Part shown: positions 6,891-15,400 of the stretch, in pieces
How positions within the stretch are numbered: position 1 is the stretch's first letter
Layout: every line of letters starts with the position of its first letter
Source of the DNA: Thermodesulfovibrio aggregans
GTDB lineage: Bacteria; Nitrospirota; Thermodesulfovibrionia; Thermodesulfovibrionales; Thermodesulfovibrionaceae
Length of the DNA: 41,496 nucleotides
Direction: 5' to 3'
NCBI RefSeq assembly: GCF_001514535.1
Contig: NZ_BCNO01000003.1
Span: 253,580-295,075, forward strand
The notes under the pieces: generated by a model
The model's input: the letters and a program-made list of their open reading frames with translations, nothing else
Told to the model about the DNA's origin: nothing
Database searches by the model: none
Position numbers and translations under genes: made by a program

Positions 6891-8797
6891 TTTACTGTGG
6901 CGCCAGGATTTACCTCTCTGTCAACTGTAAGTATTGATATTGTTCCATCAGAGCCTGTTGCTGCAAGAAGCATTCCCTGAGATTCAACTCCCATAAGCTT
7001 TGCAGGCTTCAGATTAGATACAACCACAATTGACCTTCCGATAAGTTCCTCTGGTGTATATTGCTCACCAATACCTGCAACAATCTGCCTTTGTTCCCCT
7101 ATATCAACTATAAGCTTTATAAGTTTCTTTGAACCTTTAACTCTCTCTGCTGAAAGAACTTTTCCAACTTTCAGTTTTATCTTCATGAATTCTTCAATTC
7201 CTATTAGTTCTTCCATCTTTTCCTCCTTATGTTCTACTTTTGCTGATTCTTCCTTGATTAAGTCTATCCTCGGGAAAAGCTGTTCAATTCTTTCTGTTTT
7301 TATATCTTTGAGATCAATTTCCCACTTAACCATTTTGTAATCAATTTCCAAATCTCTCAATCCAAGAGCTTTCCATATTTTCTCCGCTGTTTCTGGCATG
7401 AAAGGATGTATAAAAAGTGTAATTACCCTGATAGCATTCCATATATTAAAAAGTATTATGGAGACTCTTTCAGGGTTTTCTTTTGCTACTTTCCATGGCT
7501 CTGTTTTTGCAATGTAGTTGTTTGAAAGGGAAATAGCAGTCCATATCTTCTCAAGGACAATGTTCAGTTTAAATTCGTCCCAGAGTGTTTCATTGTCTAT
7601 CTCTTCAATCAATGTTTTAAAGGAAAGAACAAATTCACCATCAGAGGTATTATTTTCCCAAAAAGAAGGCTCTATTTTTACAGCACCTTTCATATACTTT
7701 TCATTCATCGCAAGAAAACGATTGACCAGATTGCCGAGGTCATTGGCAAGGTCATTATTTATTCTTCTGACAAGTGCCTCTTCTGAAAAATCACCATCAA
7801 GTCCGAAGGATACCTCTCTAAAGAGAAAGTATCTAAAAGCATCTACACCATATTTTTTTATCACCTCTGAAGGGTTAACCACATTTCCAAGAGATTTTGA
7901 CATCTTTTTGCCCTTTACTGTCCACCATCCATGGGCAAAGATATTTCGTGGCAGTGGAAGTCCAAGTGCCATAAGCATTGTAGACCAGTAAACAGCATGG
8001 GTTGTAAGGATATCTTTACCTATAAGATGATGATCTGGAGGCCACCAAAGGGTTTCAGAAGGTGCAAGATATTTCAGGGCTGAATAGTAATTAACCAGTG
8101 CATCAAACCATACATAGGTTGTGTAGTTTTCATCAAATGGGAGAGGAATTCCCCATTCAAGTCTATGTCTTGGACGGGAAATACAGAGATCACCGAGAGG
8201 TTTAGTTTTAAGAAAACCTAAAACCTCATTCTTTCTCGATTCTGGGAGAATGTATTTTGGATTTTTTTCTATGTATTCAATTAAAGCCTGCTGATACTTT
8301 GACATAAGAAAGAAATAGTTTTCCTCTTCAATACATTCAACCTCTCTTCCGCAGTCAGGACATTTTCCATCTATCAAATCTTTTTCTGTCCAGAATCTTT
8401 CACAGGGCGTGCAATACATACCACAGTATTTTCTTTTTTCAATCTCACCTTTATCATAAAGTTTTTGAAGTATTTCCTGGACAACTTTTTTGTGCTCTTC
8501 ATCGGTTGTGCGGATAAAAGCATCATTGCTTATATTTAGTTCTTTCCATAGTGTTTTAAAATTTTCTACCATTATATCCGCATGCTCCTTTGGAAGTCTT
8601 CCACGCTCACGAGCTGCCTTTTCAACCTTTTGCCCATGCTCATCTGTTCCTGTAAGGAAAAATACTTTTTTATCTTTAAATCTCATATATCTTGCAAGTA
8701 TATCAGCAGCTACGGTGGTATATGCATGTCCAATATGGGGAATATCATTAACATAGTATATGGGGGTTGTTATGTAAAATCCCTTATTTTGATTCAT
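6887..8797 (-). CDS. metG: Methionyl-tRNA synthetase with C-terminal tRNA-binding domain
   Basis: This class I synthetase charges tRNA-Met. Counting from the upstream ATG at 8809, HIGH is at 25-28 (PHIGHAY), the zinc knuckles are C133/C136 and C150/C153, and KMSKS is at 302-306. A C-terminal Trbp111/EMAP-type OB fold covers about the last 100 residues (IKLKVGKVLSAERV ... LKPAKLMGVESQGM). I prefer the ATG at 8797 over that at 8809: GGAGG lies inside the first five codons of the longer form, exactly placed to serve the second ATG. The gene overlaps the 3' end of ricT and, through ATGA, the start of radC. The domain order fits the bacterial MetG2-like form. Confidence 0.96.
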   Translation of the reverse strand: MNQNKGFYITTPIYYVNDIPHIGHAYTTVAADILARYMRFKDKKVFFLTGTDEHGQKVEKAARERGRLPKEHADIMVENFKTLWKELNISNDAFIRTTDEEHKKVVQEILQKLYDKGEIEKRKYCGMYCTPCERFWTEKDLIDGKCPDCGREVECIEEENYFFLMSKYQQALIEYIEKNPKYILPESRKNEVLGFLKTKPLGDLCISRPRHRLEWGIPLPFDENYTTYVWFDALVNYYSALKYLAPSETLWWPPDHHLIGKDILTTHAVYWSTMLMALGLPLPRNIFAHGWWTVKGKKMSKSLGNVVNPSEVIKKYGVDAFRYFLFREVSFGLDGDFSEEALVRRINNDLANDLGNLVNRFLAMNEKYMKGAVKIEPSFWENNTSDGEFVLSFKTLIEEIDNETLWDEFKLNIVLEKIWTAISLSNNYIAKTEPWKVAKENPERVSIILFNIWNAIRVITLFIHPFMPETAEKIWKALGLRDLEIDYKMVKWEIDLKDIKTERIEQLFPRIDLIKEESAKVEHKEEKMEELIGIEEFMKIKLKVGKVLSAERVKGSKKLIKLIVDIGEQRQIVAGIGEQYTPEELIGRSIVVVSNLKPAKLMGVESQGMLLAATGSDGTISILTVDREVNPGATVK

Positions 8798-9548
8798 CTT
8801 TTCCTCCATGACTTTCCTCTATTAATTCATCATCCGCTTCTTTTATAATTAAAGAAAACTTTTTAAATTCTGGCTCTTTTTCTTCCTGAGTGAAAATTTC
8901 CTCATCAGTGATTATTTCCTCTATTTCACCATAATATTCATGTCTGAGACAGCATTTCAATCTTCCGCAAACTCCTGAAAGTTTGGATACATTGAGCACA
9001 ATTTCTTGATCCTTAGCCATTTTTAAGGAAATTGGCTTAAAAAAACTAACAAAAGTTTTACAGCATATTTCTCTTCCACAAACTCCTATTCCACCAAGAA
9101 ATTTTGCTTCATCTCTCACACCTATCTGTCGCATCTCTATTCTTGTTTTAAACTTTGCTGCAAGGTCTCTAACTAATTCTCTGAAATCAATTCTACCTTC
9201 AGCAGTAAAATAAAAGATTATTCTCTTTCTATCAAGAGCAGCCTCAACTACTAAAAGTTTCATTGGCAACTGTCTCTCTTTTATTCTTTGAAGACAAAAA
9301 TCCCAGGCTTCTTTTTCGAGAAGGAGATTTTTCTGAAAATCATCCATATCTTCGTTGGTAGCTTTTCTAATAACCGGTTTGAAAGTATTTTCACTGTCAA
9401 AGGAAGTTTTAATAACATATCCTAAGGTCAATCCAAAATCACCTTCTACAACAACAAAATCACCTTTTTTTAGTTCTATCCCCAGATTATTTAAATAACG
9501 ATAGACCTTCCCAAAGGGTCTAACTCTTACATGCACTACATTGTTCAT
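8784..9548 (-). CDS. ricT: PSP1-domain protein (RicT/YaaT family)
   Basis: The 254 residues match the PSP1 family: GDFVVVEGDFGLTLGYV near the N-terminus and a cysteine set C157, C162-C163, C194, C199-C200 (GVCGREICCK, GVCGRLKCCL). In Bacillus subtilis RicT is part of the Ric complex, which carries iron-sulfur clusters and promotes RNase Y-dependent mRNA processing. All the relevant cysteines are present. No RicA or RicF partner is seen nearby. The acidic C-terminal tail overlaps metG. RBS AAGGAG precedes the ATG. A location between holB and metG is common for this gene in other bacteria. Confidence 0.9.
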   Translation of the reverse strand: MNNVVHVRVRPFGKVYRYLNNLGIELKKGDFVVVEGDFGLTLGYVIKTSFDSENTFKPVIRKATNEDMDDFQKNLLLEKEAWDFCLQRIKERQLPMKLLVVEAALDRKRIIFYFTAEGRIDFRELVRDLAAKFKTRIEMRQIGVRDEAKFLGGIGVCGREICCKTFVSFFKPISLKMAKDQEIVLNVSKLSGVCGRLKCCLRHEYYGEIEEIITDEEIFTQEEKEPEFKKFSLIIKEADDELIEESHGGKDESK

Positions 9549-9570
9549 ACTAACTCCTTGGTGTTCTCTC

Positions 9571-10521
9571 TTAATGCTTTGCTATCAAACTGCCAAATAA
9601 CGAAATTACATAATTCCACACTATTGATTTATTTAAATTCAAATCAATGCTTCTTTTTATATTTTGTAACTCTCCATATAGCTCAAACAAATGCTCTAAA
9701 GAAACACCTTTTTTTAGTTTAAAATCTGTAGGTAAAATTGAGCAATAAGCACTAATGAAATTTCCATTTGAGGACTCTTTAAGAAAAATTCTAACAATAC
9801 AGTCTCTTAGAAAAATACACAAAAGATCTATCCACCATTTGACCTCTTCATTGTCTTTCCAGGGAGATTTTTTATTTTTTTCTATGATATTTTTTAATGT
9901 ACTGTTGAACCACTGAATTTCTTTTAGTATATCCCTGGATGTAAAAAGTCCTGGTTTCCCCATAATGATTCTGATTACACCATCTTCAACATCTGGAAAA
10001 ATCTCCTTTACTTTTTTTGTTGGAAGAGGTGTAAAGTATAATTTAAAACATCTTGAAATTAAGGGCTCTGGCAAACCGAATATGTTCTCACATATAAGAA
10101 TTATTACCGTATCTATTGGAGGTTCTTCAACTGTTTTAAGAAATGCATTTGCTGCTGCATTATTCATTTTATGAGCTTCTTTTATAATAACAACCTTGTA
10201 TTTTCCTTCAAGAGGGCGAAAAGAGACAAATTCCTCAACTTCTCTTATACTATCTACTGTGATTGTATTCTTTTCAGGAGCTAAAATTTTAACATCTGGA
10301 TGTATTCCCTGTTCAATTTTTTTACAGGATATACATATATCACATGCATCTATCTCAGAATTATAACAATTCAAAGCCTTAGCATAAACAACAGCTGCTC
10401 TCGTTTTTCCAATATAAGGGTCTCCTATGAATAAAAAGGCATTTGGAATCCTTTTTGTTCTTAATGTCCCTTGCAGAACTCTTAAAGCTCTCTCCTGAGA
10501 TGTAATTTCACTAAAACCCAT
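9571..10521 (-). CDS. holB: DNA polymerase III subunit delta' (HolB-like clamp loader)
   Basis: This 316-residue protein is an AAA+ clamp-loader subunit. It has a P-loop-like GDPYIGKT at 33-40, a zinc module with C60, C63 and C66 plus C52 (CDICISC), the Walker B-like region VVIIKEAHKMN, the sensor-1-like stretch AFLKTVEEPP, and the SRC motif (LISRC). The delta' subunit works with DnaX and HolA to open the sliding clamp. It begins one base after the tmk stop codon, the classical tmk-holB order. Its C-terminal third is divergent, as usual for delta'. Confidence 0.9.
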   Translation of the reverse strand: MGFSEITSQERALRVLQGTLRTKRIPNAFLFIGDPYIGKTRAAVVYAKALNCYNSEIDACDICISCKKIEQGIHPDVKILAPEKNTITVDSIREVEEFVSFRPLEGKYKVVIIKEAHKMNNAAANAFLKTVEEPPIDTVIILICENIFGLPEPLISRCFKLYFTPLPTKKVKEIFPDVEDGVIRIIMGKPGLFTSRDILKEIQWFNSTLKNIIEKNKKSPWKDNEEVKWWIDLLCIFLRDCIVRIFLKESSNGNFISAYCSILPTDFKLKKGVSLEHLFELYGELQNIKRSIDLNLNKSIVWNYVISLFGSLIAKH

Positions 10522-10522
10522 T

Positions 10523-11149
10523 TTAGAGAGATTCTATGATAGATATTACTTTTTTGTATATCTTTTCAGCTACTATCTCTGTAGGCTCTGTAGCATCTAA
10601 AACAAAAAATCTTTCCTGACTTCTCTTTGCAAGTTCAAGATAACCGTTTCTAACTTTTTCGTGGAATGAAAAATTTTCTATCTCAAATTTATCTTTTTTA
10701 TTAATCTTTCTGTTTCTTCCAAGCCCAATCTCTACAGGGCAGTCAAGTAACACTGTTAAATCAGGCATGAAATCATTAAAAAGCTCTCTGTTTAAGTTTT
10801 GAATTAAATCAATTGATATACCCCGTGCATATCCTTGATAAACTATTGTTGAATCAGTAAATCTATCGCATATTACAGTAAACCCAACTTCAAGATATGG
10901 CTTTATTTTCTCTTCAATATGCTGAGCCCTGTCTGCAAAATAAAGAAGAAGTTCGCATAAAGGAGTTATTTTAATTTCTGAATTAAGAAGAAGTTCTCTT
11001 ATATGCTTTCCAGCTTCTGTATCTCCTGGTTCATAAGTGTAAACAACATCATATCCCTGTTTTTTTAGTGATTCAAAAAGCAGTTTTCCCTGCGTAGTCT
11101 TTCCAGAACCTTCTATTCCTTCAAAAGTAATAAAAATTCCTTTAGCCAT
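10523..11149 (-). CDS. tmk: Thymidylate kinase
   Basis: The 208 residues phosphorylate dTMP to dTDP. The P-loop FEGIEGSGKTTQG is at 9-21. DRFTDSTIVYQGYARG carries the DR(F/Y/H) catalytic motif, and VLLDCPVEIGLGR leads into the lid region. The start overlaps the stop of the MetE-like gene (ATGGCTAA) and the stop is followed after one base by holB, so the three genes are translationally linked. Confidence 0.95.
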   Translation of the reverse strand: MAKGIFITFEGIEGSGKTTQGKLLFESLKKQGYDVVYTYEPGDTEAGKHIRELLLNSEIKITPLCELLLYFADRAQHIEEKIKPYLEVGFTVICDRFTDSTIVYQGYARGISIDLIQNLNRELFNDFMPDLTVLLDCPVEIGLGRNRKINKKDKFEIENFSFHEKVRNGYLELAKRSQERFFVLDATEPTEIVAEKIYKKVISIIESL

Positions 11150-12134
11150 TTATCATTCTGCTTTTTAACTCTTTAAGAACTCTGCAAATTCTCTCGGAGT
11201 TTGGAATATCAAGAGACCCCATTCCACAGGATGGGGTAAGAAGTGAGTTTTTTCTTATTAAAGGTAAAGTTTTAGATATCTCATCAATTTTTATTAAAGA
11301 CTTTTCAATTATCTCTTCATCACGAAGAGCATTTAAATCATCTGTTGTCGGAACAAATCCCCATGCTATGTAGCCATTTCTATCAAGAAACTCTGCTATT
11401 TCGTCTCTATAGATTTTAAAAAAGTCAAAAAAAGAAAAGGCATCAAAACTTAGAATATCAATGTCAAGAGCAAGCACTCTTTTCCAATCTGTCCTTCCAC
11501 AACAATGAATTCCTGCTTTTGCATTAAGTGATTTAATAAATGAGACGAGTTCCTTAATCAATCTTGTTGCTTCATCCTGTTCAACGGAGATATATGCAGA
11601 AGTACCAACTGCCTGAAGAATTGGCTCATCAAGAAAAATTATTATATCTTCAGCAAAAGTTCTCAAAAACTCTATCTGCCATCTTACTTTTGCCTTAAGA
11701 TGCATAAGACAGAGTTCTCTTAAAGTTTCATCAAAATAAACCAATTTACCATCTTCGTCTTTCAAAGATAAAGTAAAAGTAACCGGTCCTGTAATCTGTC
11801 CTTTAAAAATCTTTAGCCTGTCTTTTATCAACTTCTGCATACCATAAAGCCCAACTGCAAAACTTTCACTCATAGGAGATACCATTTCATCGTGATAGTT
11901 ACTTAACCACTCAACAATAATTTCTTCATCTTTTCTGATATAAACTTTGTCTGAATCAAAGACTACACCTGGCAATCCCTCAGAAAACTGCGGAATCATC
12001 TGTTCATTAAAAGAATATTTAGGCATCTGAGGCCAGAAGGGAATATCAAAATGTTGCAATATAAGTTCACAGGCAGACAAAACCTCAGTATGGGGCATAC
12101 TTCCTATGCCTGTAGTGCTGAATGGTCCGAGCAT
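11142..12134 (-). CDS. Core-MetE-like (cobalamin-independent methionine synthase C-terminal domain family) protein
   Basis: This TIM-barrel protein of 330 residues resembles only the catalytic C-terminal half of MetE. The N-terminus (STTGIGSMPH) is the family's opening motif. The zinc/thiol site can be read as H210-x-C212 (GIHCCGRTDW) and C303 (TPSCGMGS); the third ligand, Glu in MetE, may be D231 here (LSFDAFS). FLDEP is at 168-172. Full MetE is about 750 residues with a folate-binding N-terminal half, which is missing. Known single-domain 'core MetE' enzymes take methyl groups from corrinoid donors rather than folate; applying that here is inference. It starts two bases after the small coiled-coil gene and overlaps tmk. 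Confidence 0.8.
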   Translation of the reverse strand: MLGPFSTTGIGSMPHTEVLSACELILQHFDIPFWPQMPKYSFNEQMIPQFSEGLPGVVFDSDKVYIRKDEEIIVEWLSNYHDEMVSPMSESFAVGLYGMQKLIKDRLKIFKGQITGPVTFTLSLKDEDGKLVYFDETLRELCLMHLKAKVRWQIEFLRTFAEDIIIFLDEPILQAVGTSAYISVEQDEATRLIKELVSFIKSLNAKAGIHCCGRTDWKRVLALDIDILSFDAFSFFDFFKIYRDEIAEFLDRNGYIAWGFVPTTDDLNALRDEEIIEKSLIKIDEISKTLPLIRKNSLLTPSCGMGSLDIPNSERICRVLKELKSRMING

Positions 12135-12136
12135 AA

Positions 12137-12352
12137 TTACTCCATTGAGCTGAGTTTTTTTAATATATCGGGATACTCTTTTTTAAAATCAGGGAAAACC
12201 CTCTTTAAAAACATCTTGATTGCCTTGATTTCAATTTCAAGTTCATTAATTTTTTCTAAATTTTTATTAATGTCGTCAATTTTTTCTGATATTACCTTTA
12301 TTTCAGCTTCTATCAAGGCAATCTTTTCTTTTAAACTCATCAGATCCTTCAT
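12137..12352 (-). CDS. Small coiled-coil protein, unknown function (71 aa)
   Basis: I do not recognise this family. Residues 5-50 form a clear heptad pattern rich in I, L, K and E (EKIALIEAEIKVISEKIDD and onward), which suggests a parallel coiled coil. A short basic/aromatic segment (KRVFPDFKKEYPDILKKL) follows. There is no signal peptide and no cysteine. AAAGGAT precedes the ATG, 11 bases downstream of the bS22-like gene, and its stop lies two bases before the MetE-like gene, so it is almost certainly translated. A partner or scaffold role for its neighbours is speculation. Confidence 0.7.
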   Translation of the reverse strand: MKDLMSLKEKIALIEAEIKVISEKIDDINKNLEKINELEIEIKAIKMFLKRVFPDFKKEYPDILKKLSSME

Positions 12353-12363
12353 AGTTTTATCCT

Positions 12364-12459
12364 TTATTTATTTCTTCTTTGTGCTCTCATTTTTTTACGG
12401 AGCTTTCTGTATTTGTGCTTCTTTATCTTTTTCTTCCTCCACTTAAGAACACTGCCCAC
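12364..12459 (-). CDS. bS22-like / AURKAIP1-COX24-domain ribosomal protein (31 aa)
   Basis: A 31-codon gene begins with GTG at 12459 and reads MGSVLKWRKKK at the N-terminus and LRKKMRAQRRNK at the end. Nineteen of its residues are K, R or H. The pattern MGSV.K.RRK.M.KHKH.KL.K..R.QRR is that of the tiny AURKAIP1/COX24-domain proteins. Actinobacterial members were seen as bS22 on mycobacterial 30S subunits and are related to mitochondrial mS38. An excellent RBS (AAAGGAGG) lies 8 bases before the GTG. It sits 17 bases after the activase stop and is easy to miss because of its size and start codon. Confidence 0.85.
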   Translation of the reverse strand: MGSVLKWRKKKIKKHKYRKLRKKMRAQRRNK

Positions 12460-12476
12460 TCAATTCACCTCCTTTT

Positions 12477-15400
12477 TCAAGTTTTGATTGTCTCTATAAA
12501 GGCTTCAAGCCATAGTTCATTGACAGTAGAGTTTGTGCCATCGTAGGCAAGTGATATCACAGGAATATTATAATCCTTGTGAATGAATCTTAACAAAGCA
12601 GTTACAATAGCTCCTGGCATACATCCAAAAGGCATTGCATTGACAATACCACTTACACCTTTTCTAATTAAATCAACGCTTTTCCCAATACTCAAAATAG
12701 TCTCTCCCTCAAAACTGTCTGGAACATAAGGTGATGCAAACTTAAAAATCTCCTTTATGGAGGGTTCATGTAAAAATTTTAACCTTCCTCTTAAAACTGA
12801 TGAAAATTTCTTTTCTACCCTCCACTGGAAAAATTTATTAATAAGAATTTTTATAATAGCAGATTTGTCCTTTTTTATCAAGGCTTTTCTCAAAGCCATT
12901 TTATTTACATAGTGAATCCACTCTTCAATCGGTGTAAGATAGACCTCTGCACCTAAGGCTTCTAGTCTCTTAATCAAATTCTCATTAGAAAATGAATGAG
13001 AACGGACAAATATTTCTCCCACAATTCCCACAAGAGGCTTTTTATCCCTGTATTTAGGGATGTTTTCAAAATCTCTTCTCATGTTTTTTAATAACAACTC
13101 TATAGAGCCATTTCTATTCTTTAATGTATCGTAAATTTTCAACAGATACTGCTCATAAACTTCTTCAGTTTCACCTTTATTTTTTTCATAGGGTCTTGTC
13201 TGTAAAAGCAATTTTGTAAGCAAGCCATAAGCAACAACTCCCTGCCATGCCCTGAGAGAAAACTCTCCTCCTGCAATGTTTAAATCTTTATAAAATTGAG
13301 CATCCTGCTGGGGTGAATAAACAGGAACACTTTCAAATCCCAATTTCTTAAGCATCATCCTGTGTGAAACATTATACTGACCAAATCTGCACGGACCTGC
13401 ACCTGAAGGCATGAAAAAGGCTGTTCTCTGAGGATTAAAATCTTTTGAAAATACAATCTTCAACATATCACCAAGTGTTACAACATAGGGAAAGCATTCT
13501 CCTCCTGATACATATTTTCTTGCAAGCTCAACTGAGTCTTTGTCAGAAGGGGGCATTACTTCTGCATCAATTCCACAGTAGTTAAAGGCTGCTTTTAAAG
13601 CAAAGGCATGGTCAGACATTCTTGGAATAAATATAGTTCTTTTTGATAAATCTGTATTTGAACTCTTGATTAATAGAGGTATGAACTTTTTAAATCTCTC
13701 TCTTTCTGTTCTATCTTTTACGCTATCTATAAAAGCTTCAAGTCTTGTAACAACTCCTGCATCAGCGCTGTGTTCATCAATCTCAAGAATTAAATAGGGT
13801 CTTTCAGCCATCTCTTCTTTAAAGTAATTTATTATGAATGAGTCAGGTCCGCAGGAAAAGTTGGTAATAAACACAGGATATACTCCATCAAGCTTATGAA
13901 TAAACTTTGAAGCTTTTATAATTCTCTGTCCTGAACGCCAGTAAAGATTACTCCACTCCTCTTTTATGTTTATTCCCTCAATGGGTAACATGTCCATAGG
14001 AATTGGTAACACATTGAGACGGGTAAGTTTTCCTGAAATATCAAGGCTAACTGCCTGATCAAAGGAATTGTATGACCTGCCAAGAATAACAACAGTAGAT
14101 TGCTGCCCAAGTGATTTATCTTTTGCTGTTTCAAGAAGTTTTAACCCTTCCTTTTGCAGTTGCTTAACAAACTCTCTTTGCTTTTGCCGTGCAATTTCTA
14201 TTTTTGAATCAAGGTTTTTTATAGGTGAAACTCCTTTAAAAGCTTGATTCAGTTCCTTTTTGAGATAATCAAATCCTCTTGAAAAATCTATTCTCGGTAT
14301 GAGAAACTTTGCTTCTTTAAAAAGCTTTCTGCTTACATATGGAATTGTCTGCACAAGAGGACATGCAAGACCTTTTTCATACTCATCATGAATATTAAGA
14401 TTTATAAAGCTTGGAAGAAAGATTAAATCAACACCCTTTTCAATCAAATCTGCTACATGTCCATAGGCAACTTTAAGAGGAAAGCATGCCTCAGATAAGA
14501 CCTTCTCAACTCCCTTGTTAATAATCTCCTTGTTTGTTTTATCTGAAACCCTTACATTAAAACCGAGTTCCCACAGAAACGTACTCCAGAATGGAAGTTG
14601 GTCATGAAAGAAAAATATATAAGGAATTCCTATGACAGGAGCTTTTCTGTCTTTGTATGTGCTCTCATACTCTTTATGTGCCTTCCATAGCAGTTCCTCT
14701 CTCAGTTTTACAGGATCTGGAAGTCTTGAAGTGTTGTCCTGTTTTTCGTATCTCTCGCATCTGCCTCCATAAAAGAGCTGAGTTTCCTCACCTTCTATCT
14801 TAACCCTATTTATTTCACAGTAGTTGGGGCATCCTTTGCACTCAAAAGAATAAATACTGTATTGTCTGTCTTTAAGAGAAAATCCTTTGAATTTGCTAAC
14901 TTTTCCATTTTTCATAGAATCCCTTGCAATCAAGGCTGCACCAATTGCACCCATTACCTCATGATGAGGTGGAATAATTAACTCTATTTCGCTGTCAACT
15001 TTAGCTTTTAAAAAATTCTCAAATGCTGCCTGAACTGCCTTATTGAAGGCAACACCACCCTGAAAGAATACTCTTTTACCAATCGGTTTCCCGGCTACAA
15101 CTCTGTTTATATAGTTTTCTACAATGCTGTAACAGAGACCTGCCACAATGTCCTCTTTGCGTGCTCCTTTATGAAGATTTATGACAAGGGAGTTTTCCAT
15201 AAAAACAGTGCATCTCTCACCAAGTCTGCATGGTCTTTTAGATGCAAAGGCAAGACTCTGAAACTCTTCAAGGCTTATACCCAGTTTGTCAGCCTGTTCT
15301 TCAATGAAAGAGCCTGTTCCTGCTGCACAGGCTTTGTTCATCTCAAAATCTATGACTTCACCATTTTTAATCCTTATGTATTTAGAATCCTGACCACCAA

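Noticed and set aside
12051-12446. 131-codon plus-strand frame
   Set aside because: It is antisense to the coiled-coil and bS22-like genes; Phe/Ser-rich translation is the complement of Lys/Glu/Arg codons.
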